DNA of 64,000 bases from Phytophthora sp. 'mugwort' (Eukaryota; Oomycota; Peronosporomycetes; Peronosporales; Peronosporaceae). Both the position numbers and the translations under genes were made by a program. The notes under the pieces are model-generated. The model was not told the origin of the DNA and searched no databases. It saw only the letters and a list, made by a program, of their open reading frames with translations. How positions within the stretch are numbered: the first letter of the stretch is position 1; the number at the start of each line of letters is the position of its first letter. Below are positions 53,430 through 64,000 of this stretch, piece after piece. The DNA lies in NCBI GenBank assembly GCA_033558025.1, contig JAUCEF010000005.1, forward strand, positions 7,688,001 through 7,752,000, written 5' to 3'.

Positions 53430-55214
53430 TATTCTGGAGACTGTTTCATAGAGCTAACAAATAGGAGTAAAAATAGTTCTGTCCGGCTGAACAAATGGTC
53501 AACTGCAAGTTTTTTTTAGTTTTAACTTCTAACGCTGATTGGCTTATATTACTGGCCGCATAGACAGATCGTCCGGCTACACAAATGTTACACAATAAGG
53601 CCGAATTTGGAGCTGGCAGATAGATCCCACTCCGTCAAGTTACCCTGTATTCAATAACCCATGGAATTCTTAACATCAGCGTATAGTGGCATATTCAACG
53701 AAAAGCGTTGGTAAATTCGATGCTCTTATGAAGTATGATCCCGCTAGCGGGGAACGTGAGATTTGACATGCGTAATCCAACGGCTTCTGCCGTCCTTCCA
53801 AATGTTGAGATTAAGCAGATGTCATAATGGATGCTACCAGCAAGGGCAGTGTTTTTTTTGCAGTAACTACTCCCGTGGAGCGAGTGCGAGTGAGGCATAT
53901 TTTGGAAGTTAACGTCGATGCCGATGTTTCCGAACAATGCAATGATATTAGCCAACTCAGTCATATCTGCGAGCGGATAAAATATTCCATAACTACATTA
54001 TATTTTAGAAAACCGCTCGGTTAGACAGCGAAAGCAATAAAATGGCGACTATCGACCGGATCCGCATTAACTCGATCATATTCAACTTATCTCGACCCGT
54101 CGCACTAACTCGCTTCCTGTTGAGTTTAATTTGAATTTCGGTCGGGTTATTACACATACATGTATGTAATGCTGCACCTTGATGTAGCCTGACATGCATA
54201 GGGATTAACCAGCTCACGGTTCTGTACGGTTACGAGTTTCGGGCCGGTTCTTCTCTTCTTCATAATTGCATCTTCTCTTCTCCATCGACTGGACGGGAAA
54301 GCGTAAACGCGAGCTGACTCCGTGTCCGAGAAGGTGGCCAAGTTAAGGATATGTCATTAAAGCACCAACAACAACAAAAACAGGCAGGAATGATATGGGA
54401 AATTGCCAAGGATCGCTTCTCGGATGGCAAATGAAATGTCCGATTCGCAGCTCTCTTTCATTAAATGATTAGGTCTAAACAAGGGAAATGTTTGCAAGAA
54501 GAGCGCTGAGCCTCGGCGCAAACTGAAACGTTACGAATTTTGAGAGCTAGAGTTTACCGATAACTGTTAATTGAAGGTACCAGCATATAGCGACCTCTTG
54601 CCTGCGTCGCAAATTGTTGCTGGTGCATTACCTGCGGCAACTGCGGCTCGCTAGAAACTGGATGCCTTTCTTCTTGCTGCTGAGACGAGCGCCGCGTTGT
54701 AAAAGGATACAACTGAAGCGCTGGTGTTGCGCTTAGTCCAAACCACCTGGAGTATGGTTGTCGGCGTCGAGTCAGAAACCGCGGTGCACGCAAACGCCCG
54801 CTCAAAAATAAATTTCACGCCTGCCACAGGGGGATGATTCTGGTTATGGCTAAGATGGGCATCGCGCTTCCGCAAGACAATTACCCCGGGGAATAGCGCT
54901 GAGTTTATACGGACATCCCGCTGTGAACGCTATAACCGAGTATGCAAAGCGGCCAGACGCTTCATTGCCGGCCTGGTGCGAGGTCAGACGGCGAGCAAAT
55001 ACAGACCAAGCCAAAACTCGTTCAGGGGGCGTACGAGCATTCTGAAACGACTCAGGAGGATTTCTCAAGGCTGTATTGAAGCGAGCAAAGCAAGACGCCA
55101 CCACGCCATGTCCAACGCTCACCAAACTGGGTCTGCAAGTGAATACCTCAACATCCTTGTAAGAACATCTGTAAGTAGTGCGGAGCTTGGTTCCTTACCG
55201 GGGTCTACTTAGCA
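53430..55214. other. Gene-poor region with relics
   Basis: Contains a possible recombinase fragment (53695-53964, separate entry), a Gln-rich minus frame (54805-54554) and a minus frame at 55125-54850, none assignable. No element ends found. 53440-53640 probably holds the non-coding edge of the pogo-like element. Confidence 0.4.
53695..53964 (-). pseudogene. Possible tyrosine-recombinase catalytic fragment
   Basis: The 89-residue frame has SIHYDICLISTFGRTAEAVG, LRMSNLTF, resembling box I of tyrosine recombinases ('GxR-x-x-Exx-L-x-x-x-x-V'), where the Arg is catalytic. Cryptons and DIRS-like elements in oomycetes carry such domains. Box II (H-x-x-R) and Tyr are not visible, so this is a weak call. 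Confidence 0.3.
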
Positions 55215-55670
55215 GTGGTCGGAGGTTACCATCAATGGTCGGAAAGGGCGATGAGTACGCCAACTTACAGGCTCCACGATGTGTCGTACGCCGAAAACGC
55301 CTCTATCAACGGCTGCACGGATCGACATAACTTTAGCAAGCCGGAGTATAGTCACTGCGATACAGTAATTATCGAAATCTTAAATTTGGAGCGCGACGAC
55401 GCTTTCGCTCAGTTGTGTGTAATGGCTGGCGGCGCTGCTTTGGCATTCCGCAATACCAGTATCCGCAGCAACAGCGTCTACCTCTCCTTCGGATTCGAGG
55501 AGGACGGCGTCATCGTGATCGAGCTCGCTGCACCGCTTGGTCAGACTGGGCCCCCAGGGTTCTTCGAGATTTATGGTGGTGCCATAGTCCATATACATGA
55601 TTCTCACACCCTATCTCCCGCGTCACCGGATATTGAGGTCGTTATATACGCTTCAGACTGCGAGCTTTGA
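55215..55670 (+). CDS. Hypothetical protein, 151 residues
   Basis: The longest clean frame in the 53.4-58.5 kb block. It starts MVGGYHQWSERAMSTPTYRL; an internal Met at residue 13 could also start it. Acidic, with TVIIEILNLERDDAFAQLCV and GVIVIELAAPLGQTGPPGFF. It has no signal peptide or membrane segment, and no family recognised. It may belong to a transposon or be a chance frame; its codon use is not obviously unlike the host genes. Confidence 0.3.
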   Translation: MVGGYHQWSERAMSTPTYRLHDVSYAENASINGCTDRHNFSKPEYSHCDTVIIEILNLERDDAFAQLCVMAGGAALAFRNTSIRSNSVYLSFGFEEDGVIVIELAAPLGQTGPPGFFEIYGGAIVHIHDSHTLSPASPDIEVVIYASDCEL

Positions 55671-55849
55671 GCATTGGACGTCTTATAGGACAATGGTCTG
55701 ATCGGATTGCCAACTTTGAGTCAGGCACGCGGAATGGGTTCGGCATTAAAATCCGCGTTGCTTCACTATACTTTTGTGGTCCATGCTTGGGGATCTCAAC
55801 GGGGCTGTGATTCTCCCCGCCATGGACGCCCGTGTCAGGTTCAGTTCTA

Positions 55850-57480
55850 TATTGACAACATTCACGATCCAGTTTGAAACTACCGAGCCGGGTATAGGTT
55901 TACACCGAGTGTTGTAATAATGCGTTTAACACCTGCGCCAGGCTCTGCAAGGAATCTGTACCCACGAAGTAGGCAAGCATACTGGGAGGCCCACAGGGCA
56001 ATTTAACGTTGCATTATTGGAGCTGGATGCACACCTATATGGGGCACGCTCCCCTCGTCCCTTGCCGGACTGAGCTGCTAGTCGTTGCATAAGCTCCCAA
56101 TAATGAAACTTCGCATGCACCCCATAGTAGTGGACCCTTGATAACGTCAGGATATTTTTCGCTTTACGTTACAGATACATACCGTCATATATATGATTGA
56201 CGGTTCGCTCGCCTCAGACCCGATCGAAGCGTGGCATTTCCCTCACTTTGAATCCAGAACCCCCCCCCCTTTGTCCAATGTAAGGCTGATCGGACGGCTA
56301 TTGCGAAAGGTCCAAATAATAAAAAAACTCGTATGACCTCCCATAGCAAGTGGAATGTCGTATATGTATGGTGAATCCAGAGAATTAAGTTTCACCTTCA
56401 AGTTGTATTTCCGGGAAACCGGACACCTAAGGTGTTCAGGAGACCCAAATGACGCTTGGCATTCTTTCTCGCTTCGAATCCAGAAGAGTAAATTGCAGGC
56501 AAGAAATACCCGGATCCCTCGTCGCTTATTGATCTGGATATCATGACCGATTCACGGGCGCGGACACTCCGCCATTCTCCCCTTGACGAGCCAAATTTGG
56601 TAGAATGACATGGTGTTGTCGGGATAGTGGTTTGGCCGGACTCGGTCGCCGATTTGCATTCAAACTGAGTACAAGTTTAAAGCAAATAAAAGTTGAGAAT
56701 GGACACATTATCGCTTCGTTCCATCGCTACAGGCCTCACAATAGAACCTTGTGACACTGCGCTGACCCGCAATCAACTTTCGATTGGAGAACACCTTGCG
56801 CTGGTGCTGCGTAAAACGCTTGCGTAAATCCTCTCGAACCTGTACCCGCTCTGGAAATTCGGTGCGCGTGTGCTCTATCGGAATCGTCTTGCACTTATGG
56901 ACCTAATAAACTGGTTTATAGATGAAAGCAAAACTAGTGAGTACATTCGCTGTCTCAGCTGTAGCTATTACTTTTGTGTGGTGGAGGGAGAGGCCCAGCG
57001 AATTGTTATCCCTAGCCCGTCTGCTATGCGCGACTACAATCTATGGATTGGCGGAGTAGGTAGCCACGATCAGTCGCTGTTACCTGTTGACAGTAGGTAA
57101 AACGGCAGGCGGTCCCACCAATGCATCAGTTATAGCTACCAGCGATAGCGGATGCGGGGCCTAGAATCTACCAAGTTCTGAGTGATGCATACCGTGTTGA
57201 CGGTGCGCTTCCACGGCCGCCTCATGTCGCGCCGACTGACGAACATGCACTTTAAGAAGTCATCGTGAATGACGACGCTGTTAGACGGCTCGGTAAACGC
57301 CAACATTGCCAGCGTCGTCGGCTCACCGGCGTCGCTGCCGGTGGCACGATACAGTGCGTGTCATACGAAGACATCCTTGACCCCCGACACGGTCTGAAAC
57401 GCGTTTCGTTCTAGAGGTGTGTTGCGACCACAGGCGCAATTCAAACGAACAATGAGGGATTTTTCACCAGCGCTCCTGCG
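55850..57480 (-). repeat. Dispersed repeat family X, copy B (inverted relative to copy A)
   Basis: The reverse complement of about 55850-57110 aligns with 11675-12870 over its length (landmarks listed under copy A). From about 57420 to 57510 a patch (ACGAACAATGAGG..ATTT, AATGCATCAC) matches copy A in the same strand orientation, so the internal arrangement differs between copies. A C-run occurs at about 56262-56271. Minus-strand reading near 57310-57200 gives a coherent stretch (AMLAFTEPSNSVVIHDDFLK), suggesting the family once carried a coding region. Confidence 0.7.
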
Positions 57481-58576
57481 AAGAATGCATCACGGCAGTA
57501 GGCGTCACGCGTGGATCGGCTACCATTTCCATTTTGGAGTAATGCTCAGGTCTTGGTACCAAACCGGGCCTGCGGCTCGCAGCCAGCAGATGGGCTTGCG
57601 GGAGTTGTAGTCGCCCCTCGTCTTCCTGCCCCCGCTGGGAAACTTTGCCGTCGTCAGGTAGCACAACTCATCTCGCCCTGCGGTCAGCGACGGAGCAGGT
57701 GCTTGAGGCTGCGGGCATGGCGCCTGAGCAACTGCTGACCGGTCACTAGCACATGAAGTGTCCAACTTTGTCTTTATGGAACCGCAATTGAGCCCTTATG
57801 TCAGGACTGCTCTTGGTAGCAGCGGCGGCACAACCGGCCTCTCTTCGGGGCGCTAACGAGGTCATGAAATGTTCAAATCGAAAAACCTTCGAAAAACAAA
57901 TCTCGTTGGAGTCCGATAAGCGCTTAGTAGCAGCCGCTACCTTGACCATCTTTATTTTCACAGAGGTCGTGCTTTTCTTCGCTGGCGTGGCCGGAGGCTT
58001 TTTAAGCCGGGCTTGGAGTCGGGGCAGCGTCGGTCGCAGGATTTCTGGGGCGTCCCGGAGCTGCCTGCAACAGTGGGGTGCCTCATCAGTTTCTTCTTTA
58101 TTTTACGAGCCTCGGCAATAGCTTCTCCGGAGACCATGCGCCCTTACTCGTGCGCTTGCGATCGGGCTCTGTCGTGGGCCTTGCCGGCGCCGTCTTCTAT
58201 GGCACACCCGCATTGGTGTCGCCAACGACGTCAGGAACAGCTGGAACAGCAGCTGGGGGACTTGCTACTCCGTGTAGGCACTGGATGACGGGGAGCTGGG
58301 AGCCCTGGTTTGGTCCGTGGTTTTTTGCGGGTTATTATGTCGTACTTGAGAGAGGATACTCCCTTCTTTCATGATTGTGTTTTTTTTTTCTGAATTCAAA
58401 GTGAGGGTTAACAAATGATATACTCGTATATCGGTATCGACCGGTGTACCAATAGTACACCTCGCTGCGTGGTCCACCCAAGTTCGCACTTATTTGAACT
58501 CGCGCGCCAAAACGGTCGTTACCCGCCCTCTCCGATCCATACAAAGGCTCCATTAGTACCTAGTCAATCGGCCGTC
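57481..58576. other. Upstream region of the ISWI gene
   Basis: Contains plus-strand frames without assignable similarity (for example 57798-58121 and 58078-58374). The sequence near 58440-58576 is the likely promoter/5'UTR of ISWI. A poly-T run is at 58379-58390. Confidence 0.4.
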
Positions 58577-61500
58577 ATGTCCAGCGCTAGCGCCAGCCCG
58601 AGTCCGAGCAGCGGTAGCCAAAGCCCCATGGCTGCTAGCAGCCATAGCAGCAACAGCGCTGCCGCCTCCCCCATCCACAACCCACAGCAGACCGTCGCGA
58701 TGGGGGAGAAGAAGGTGGACGCCGATAGTGTCCCGGATGACTCGTCGATGGACGGCGGCGACTCTGTGGAGGACAACGACACGGCGGAGGACGACGTGGA
58801 CATGGATGAAGTGTCCACTCGCACCACTGAGGATGCCAAGAAGACGATGCTGTCCAAGGAGGAGCGCGAGGTGCTTCGCCGGGAGGAAGAAGCTGTTCTC
58901 GAAGAGCAACGCGACCGCCAGAGCAAGTCTCTGGACCTTGTCAAGCAAACGCTGGCCCAAGACGCCGAGTGGGAGGCCAAGTCTGCCAGAGAGAAGAAGA
59001 TGGCCTTCCTCATGGCGCAGTCGGACGTGTTCACGTCCTTCCTCATGGGCGGAAGTAGCGCCATTGGCAAGGAGATGTCTCGCTCCAAGGCGGCCAGAGA
59101 CGCTGGCTCCAAGCGCGGGAAAGGCAGCAAACAGGCAGACGCTCAGGCCCTGCAGGACATGGACGATGCTCGTTACACGCGAGTCACGCAGCAGCCGTCC
59201 ATCATTAAGTTCGGCACCATGAAGCCATACCAGCTCGAAGGACTTAACTGGATGATTAGACTGCATGACTCAGGTGTAAACGGCATCTTGGCCGACGAGA
59301 TGGGGCTTGGAAAGACGCTCCAGAGTATCTCACTGCTAGCCTATTTGAGAGAGGCCAGGGGCATTGAAGGACCACATATCATTATTGTGCCCAAGAGTAC
59401 TGTAGGCAACTGGATGAGGGAGCTCAAGAGATGGTGCCCGTCCATTAAGGCCTTCAAGTTCATGGGGAGCAAGGATGAACGTGCTGTGCAGAGGGAGACG
59501 GTCGTGAAGCAAGACTTTGATGCATTAGTGCTGTCGTATGAAGTGGCCATTATTGAGAAGACGCTGCTGCAGAAGATGAAGTGGAAATACCTACTGATTG
59601 ATGAGGCGCATAGAGTAAAGAACGAAAATTCCAAGCTGTCCAGGGTGGTGCGCGAGTTTAAGGTTGAGCACAGACTGCTGATTACGGGAACACCGCTGCA
59701 GAACAACCTACACGAGCTGTGGGCGCTGCTGAACTTCTTGCTTCCGGACGTGTTCTCCGATTCGGAGGATTTCGATTCGTGGTTCAATGTGGACGAGCAA
59801 GAGGGACAAGAGAATGTGATTAAGAAGCTACACACAATCTTGCGGCCTTTCTTGCTGCGTCGTCTGAAGGCTGACGTAGAGCACTCGCTGCCGCCAAAGA
59901 TCGAGACCAAGCTTTACGTTGGCCTGTCCGAGATGCAGCGTGAGTGGTACATGCGTGTGCTTCACCGTGATGCTACGCACCTGAACGCTATCGGTGGTAG
60001 TGACCGTGTGCGTCTGCTTAACATTTTGATGCAGTTGCGCAAGGTGTGCAACCACCCCTATCTGTTTGAAGGTGCTGAACCTGGTCCACCGTACCAAGAA
60101 GGCCCGCATCTTTGGGAGAATTGCGGTAAGATGACGCTGCTGCACAAACTTCTGCCGAAGCTCCGAGCCCAGGGTTCTCGTGTGTTGATTTTCTGTCAAA
60201 TGACGTCCATGATGGACATCCTCGAGGATTATATGCGCTATTTCGGCCACGATTACTGCCGTCTTGATGGATCTACCAAGGGTGAAGACCGTGATAACAT
60301 GATGGAGGATTTCAACGCCCCCGGGAGTACCAAGTTCTGTTTCCTGCTAAGTACGCGTGCTGGTGGTCTGGGTATTAACTTGGCTACAGCTGACATTGTC
60401 ATCCTGTTCGACTCGGACTGGAACCCTCAGGTGGATCTCCAGGCTATGGATCGTGCGCATCGTATCGGTCAGACAAAGATCGTGCGGGTGTTCCGTTTCA
60501 TTACGGACGGTACGGTGGAAGAGAAGATTGTGGAGCGCGCTGAGCGCAAGCTGTACCTAGATGCTGCTATTATTCAGCAGGGTCGTCTTGCGCAGCAGAA
60601 TCGCAAGCTTTCTAAGGATGAACTCATGACAATGGTGCGGTTCGGTGCTGACGAGATTTTCAATGCCCGTGGATCTATGATTACCGACGAAGATATTGAT
60701 GCCATTTTGGCTCGCGGTGAAGAGCGCACAGAGACCATGAAGGACAAGATTGCCGCTGACATGCAACACAACTTGGCTAATTTCTCATTGTCGGGTGACA
60801 ATGGCAACGCCAGCGTCTCGAGTCTTTACGAATTCGAGGGTGAGGTGTTCTCGAAGGACACGAACAATGGTGATATCCTTCCCTCCACCTTTATCGCCCT
60901 TCCCCAGCGCGAACGCAAGTCTAACTACAACGAAGACGAGTACTATCGTCAACAGGCAGGCTTATCCAAGCCTAAGAAGCCCAAGAAAGCCGGCTCCGAC
61001 GCAGCGAAGGTGCCTGTCGTGCACGACTATCAATTTTTTCAACAGGAGCGCATGGTAGCCCTGCTCACGAAAAAGACGCAGGTTGAGAACCGGCGAAAGG
61101 AACTAACACGGCTGATTAAAGAAGCCAAGGCTGACGAGGCTCGAGCTAAGGCGCGTAAGTCAAAGGATGAAGACTCGGCGGAGAATTCAGCGGAGGAAGG
61201 CGAAGGTGACGACTCGCGCTCTGTAGCCCTTGAGAAGGAGCTGAATGAGACGGAAATGGACGCCGCAGATGCTAAGGAGCTGGAAGAACTCGAAAAGGAA
61301 GGATTTGGTGATTGGACCCGGCGGGACCTCAAGCAGTTTATCAACAGTTGCGAGCGCTACGGCCGTGCTGACAAGACCCGTGTTTGTGACGAAGTCTCGC
61401 TGGTCCTCGGCAAGGATCCTGCGCAGGTGGAGAGGTATTACGAGACTTTCTGGTCTCGCTACACGGAGCTAAAGGACCACGCAAAATACATCGAGAAGAT

Positions 61501-62026
61501 CGAGCGAGGCGAGAAGCGTCTGGAGCGCAACGAAGTAGTAAAACAGGCTCTCGCGCGCAAATGCAGTCGGTACAGCCACCCGCTTCGTGACATGCGGTTG
61601 CACTACCCCGCTGGCTACAAGAGCAAGGGCTACATCCTTGAGGAGGACGTGTTTCTTGTGGTCATGATGAACAAGTACGGCCCATTGGAGCACTGGGGTG
61701 AGATCCGTGACGAGATCCGCAAGGCCTGGCAATTCCGTTTCGATTGGTTCTTCAAGTCGCGGACCATTGGTGAGTTGCAAAAGCGTGGCGAAGTCCTTAC
61801 GCGCATGATTGAGCGCGAGAACGACGAGCTTAAGAGTAAGAGCAGCAAGGACGAGGACGACCTTGCGAAAAAGGCCAAGAAAAGCAGTTCATCAAGTTCC
61901 AAGTCCAAGAGCAAGAGCAGCAGCAGTAGCAGCCGCAACAAGACGTCGAGCTCGTCTAGCTCGAGCAAGAAGCGCAGCAGCACGTCCAAGTCGTCGTCGT
62001 CTTCGAAGAAGCAGCGCTCCAGCTAG
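58577..62026 (+). CDS. ISWI: ISWI-type chromatin-remodelling ATPase
   Basis: Intronless frame. I start at the ATG at 58577 (MSSASASPSPSSGSQSPMA), giving 1149 residues; the frame opens 54 codons earlier but that extension is not family-like. Domains in order: Ser-rich and acidic N-terminus; SNF2 ATPase with DEMGLGKTLQS (Walker A, about residue 240), LLIDEAHRVKNENS (DEAH, about 340) and LITGTPLQNN; helicase C lobe with LIFCQMTSMMDILEDYM, STRAGGLGINLATADIVI and QAMDRAHRIGQ (about 515-650); HAND region; SANT (GFGDWTRRDLKQFINSCER, about 910); SLIDE (LEEDVFLVVMMNKYGPLEHW, about 1020). The C-terminus is an unusual Ser/Lys tract of about 50 residues. ISWI slides and spaces nucleosomes in the nucleus; HAND-SANT-SLIDE binds linker DNA. 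Catalytic motifs are intact, so probably functional. Confidence 0.97.
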   Translation: MSSASASPSPSSGSQSPMAASSHSSNSAAASPIHNPQQTVAMGEKKVDADSVPDDSSMDGGDSVEDNDTAEDDVDMDEVSTRTTEDAKKTMLSKEEREVLRREEEAVLEEQRDRQSKSLDLVKQTLAQDAEWEAKSAREKKMAFLMAQSDVFTSFLMGGSSAIGKEMSRSKAARDAGSKRGKGSKQADAQALQDMDDARYTRVTQQPSIIKFGTMKPYQLEGLNWMIRLHDSGVNGILADEMGLGKTLQSISLLAYLREARGIEGPHIIIVPKSTVGNWMRELKRWCPSIKAFKFMGSKDERAVQRETVVKQDFDALVLSYEVAIIEKTLLQKMKWKYLLIDEAHRVKNENSKLSRVVREFKVEHRLLITGTPLQNNLHELWALLNFLLPDVFSDSEDFDSWFNVDEQEGQENVIKKLHTILRPFLLRRLKADVEHSLPPKIETKLYVGLSEMQREWYMRVLHRDATHLNAIGGSDRVRLLNILMQLRKVCNHPYLFEGAEPGPPYQEGPHLWENCGKMTLLHKLLPKLRAQGSRVLIFCQMTSMMDILEDYMRYFGHDYCRLDGSTKGEDRDNMMEDFNAPGSTKFCFLLSTRAGGLGINLATADIVILFDSDWNPQVDLQAMDRAHRIGQTKIVRVFRFITDGTVEEKIVERAERKLYLDAAIIQQGRLAQQNRKLSKDELMTMVRFGADEIFNARGSMITDEDIDAILARGEERTETMKDKIAADMQHNLANFSLSGDNGNASVSSLYEFEGEVFSKDTNNGDILPSTFIALPQRERKSNYNEDEYYRQQAGLSKPKKPKKAGSDAAKVPVVHDYQFFQQERMVALLTKKTQVENRRKELTRLIKEAKADEARAKARKSKDEDSAENSAEEGEGDDSRSVALEKELNETEMDAADAKELEELEKEGFGDWTRRDLKQFINSCERYGRADKTRVCDEVSLVLGKDPAQVERYYETFWSRYTELKDHAKYIEKIERGEKRLERNEVVKQALARKCSRYSHPLRDMRLHYPAGYKSKGYILEEDVFLVVMMNKYGPLEHWGEIRDEIRKAWQFRFDWFFKSRTIGELQKRGEVLTRMIERENDELKSKSSKDEDDLAKKAKKSSSSSSKSKSKSSSSSSRNKTSSSSSSSKKRSSTSKSSSSSKKQRSS

Positions 62027-62171
62027 TACAGATGGCCATTCAACGCAGCTTCGTAACTCCTGTCTATTTTTTCACACGAGTTTTTTTTATTCCATTTTCA
62101 AAACTTGTGCCTTTGTCCCAAGAGTGATGGTCGAAAAAGTTGAAGTTTGTATCCATTCATAGAGCTGCAGG

Positions 62172-64000
62172 ATGCTGATGATGCATCGGAAATCGAGTCG
62201 AGAGCGAGGCCCCATGATCCGCACGTTGCTGGAGGAAGCTGAGGAACCTGGGGATGAAGAAGAGAAGGAGGTCGAGCGACAGCAGTTTGGGACGGAGTTT
62301 ATGGAGACAAATGGCGTACCAAGTACGCAGACTACTGACCATAACATCACTGTACGAGCACTTGTGGAGCCAGTACTCAAGTCTCGGCCACGTCAACACT
62401 TGGTCCGCCGCTCCTCCAGCGCTGTAGAACGTATCGCGATGCCATTAGCGCAAGAAGAGAAACAGGATGGAGGTGACAAGTCCTTGCGACCGAGATTCCT
62501 TCAAGAACGGTCCGCAACAATTGTCCACATCACCCCTGCGGCGATGAGTCCTTCACGTGCGCCTCGATCAAAAGCTAGTGCGTTTCTGCTGGGAGTCCTA
62601 GCAAAATCAAAAGGCTCATCGACTGCTGAAAACCGAAATGCATCACTGGAACCGCTCCGTCCTGGTGTGACCAATACGCTCCATTACGTACCTCCTCAAG
62701 GAGTAGAACGAGGAGTGCCACTGCGTATGGCTGGCCGGAATAGTCGACGCTTTGGATGTCAATTATCCATTGGACCAGCGTCAGCATTAGTGGACAGAGG
62801 AATTCCCGATGGAGCGATAAAACGCCGCGTTAGTGCGAGTCAGGAGCACATGGTGGAAATTGTTCGGGCTCTTCAAGCGAGCAGACAGCAAATGCCTCAA
62901 CAACTGGAAATTCTTCACAGTCTTTTACGATTCATTAACGCCAGCGAAAGAGACGATGGCGGGAAGCGACCCGTTATTGAAGAAATGGTGGACGTCGGGT
63001 TGATACCTGAGTTGGCGAGTATTATGCGTGAGTTCCGTTTCCATACAGGCTTGCAGGTATGTTGAAACACTTTCATTTTGTCGCCCAAAGTGAGTCCAAA
63101 CTAAAAAATTCGTTGTGTTACATGTAGCTGTGCGTTATGGACATTTTATCAGTCCTCGCTGAGGAATCTCATATCTACGCGTATATGATGAGCGAGGTGA
63201 TCAAGTTTCAGGGTATCATATGAATGCCTACTAACTAACTGACCTTCGCTTTGGACTTTGCGATGTAGCATAACCTCGAAAAGTTGATCCAGAAGACTGT
63301 TGCTGTTCATATGAACCAAGACCGTCTCATATTACTTGCCACGAATTTAATTCATGCGATTGAGGATTCCAAGCAACCTATCAACATCCAAGCCTATCAG
63401 GCAGCGAAAGCAGCAAAGGTGCGTCGTCAATCAGCGACATATACCGACATGTTAATGGCGGCAATAACCGCAAAGCCGAAGCCAGCACAAGCGAAATCTG
63501 CTACAAAAGATCATCGCACGTGTCAATCAGCAACCGAAGTGACTCGAAGCCGGGATTTAATCCACAGCGCATCTTCTTCTGAGAAGATCGGATCGGAAAT
63601 ACTCTGCTCGAGTCTGTCAGGGCAGCGACAAGATCAAGTTTTTGCCCTTGATGTAGCTCCACCTGCTCTGAGTGCGCACTACCGCTTGATATTCGCACAG
63701 AAATTGAAGAAGTCTGAGCTTCTACCCCTACAAGAAGCCAAATGTGGCTCAACTGGCCCACTACCAGCGGAAGGTAATCGAGAAAAAAAACATGACTGTC
63801 TCGCAGCAAGTCCGTCACAAAAGTCGTTGCGACTTGAGTTAAAATCTAGATCTCATACAGCAGCAATCTACTCCAGTGGATCGATTTTCGTTGAGCCGTC
63901 ACCACTTTTGAAGCGATTGCCATATCGAGGAAGCGTCAGTGCCGGAGGTGTACGTAGAACACTAAGCACCCCGAAGAAAATTCAACGCGTGCAAACGGAG
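62172..64000 (+). CDS. ARM-like helical-repeat protein (3' partial)
   Basis: Three exons visible: 62172-63056, 63128-63196 and 63269 to the window end, with GT-AG phase-0 introns of 71 and 72 bp; the frame stays open to base 64000 (562 codons). The start ATG at 62172 is the first in a short run (MLMMHRKSSRERGPMIRTLL) 145 bp after the ISWI stop; an upstream non-coding exon is possible. Residues 245-345 (MVEIVRALQASRQQMPQQLE; VIEEMVDVGLIPELASIMRE; LCVMDILSVLAEESHIYAYM; LILLATNLIHAIED) look like armadillo-type helices. The rest is basic, Ser-rich and probably disordered. Exact family not recognised. Confidence 0.75.

Noticed and set aside
58415..58576. N-terminal extension of the ISWI frame
   Set aside because: The extra 54 residues lack the Ser-rich composition and family similarity; the ATG at 58577 is the better start.
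58553..59266. 237-residue minus-strand frame opposite ISWI
   Set aside because: Leu/Ala-rich shadow of the ISWI coding strand.

Overview
The window looks like nuclear DNA of an oomycete, most likely Phytophthora or a close relative. The evidence is compact genes with short GT-AG introns of about 70-130 bp, closely spaced conserved genes, and a mix of degraded transposons (Ty3/gypsy, Ty1/copia, PIF/Harbinger, piggyBac, MULE, pogo, Polinton). This is inference from protein similarity I recognise; I ran no database search.

Layout. 1-2033 is the 3' end of a gene for a protein with four copies of an eight-ligand zinc module. A three-member paralogous family of unknown function, about 805 residues, lies on the minus strand at 2425-4988 (copy 1, with a frameshift), 32002-34534 (copy 2) and 38882-41531 (copy 3). 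Copies 1 and 2 are separated by about 27 kb, mostly transposon debris: copia gag and MULE fragments, a degraded coiled-coil coding region, an unclassified dispersed repeat, two abutting gypsy remnants, piggyBac and two PIF/Harbinger elements. The second Harbinger has preserved ends (33-bp inverted repeats, TTA target duplication). It stops 100 bp before the start codon of a NOP9-like pumilio gene at 29694-31806, which sits beside copy 2.

Between copies 2 and 3 is a tandem duplication of about 1.2-1.5 kb holding gene-like relics. From 42.3 to 46.5 kb is a dead copia element. It is joined to 5.2 kb of a Polinton/Maverick (protein-primed DNA polymerase B, integrase with chromodomain, small zinc or basic proteins), in which a GATATATAG-like motif recurs a few bases upstream of start codons. 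A pogo-like transposase remnant cuts off the Polinton's other side. A second, inverted copy of the unclassified dispersed repeat follows at about 55.85-57.48 kb.

58577-62026 is a complete ISWI chromatin-remodelling ATPase. From 62172 to the window end runs the 5' part of a helical-repeat (ARM-like) gene. The host genes are housekeeping (ribosome biogenesis, chromatin) or lineage-restricted. The transposons are nearly all frameshifted or truncated, so the repeat blocks look like old nested insertions rather than active elements. I found no tRNA, rRNA, CRISPR array or convincing secreted effector gene.
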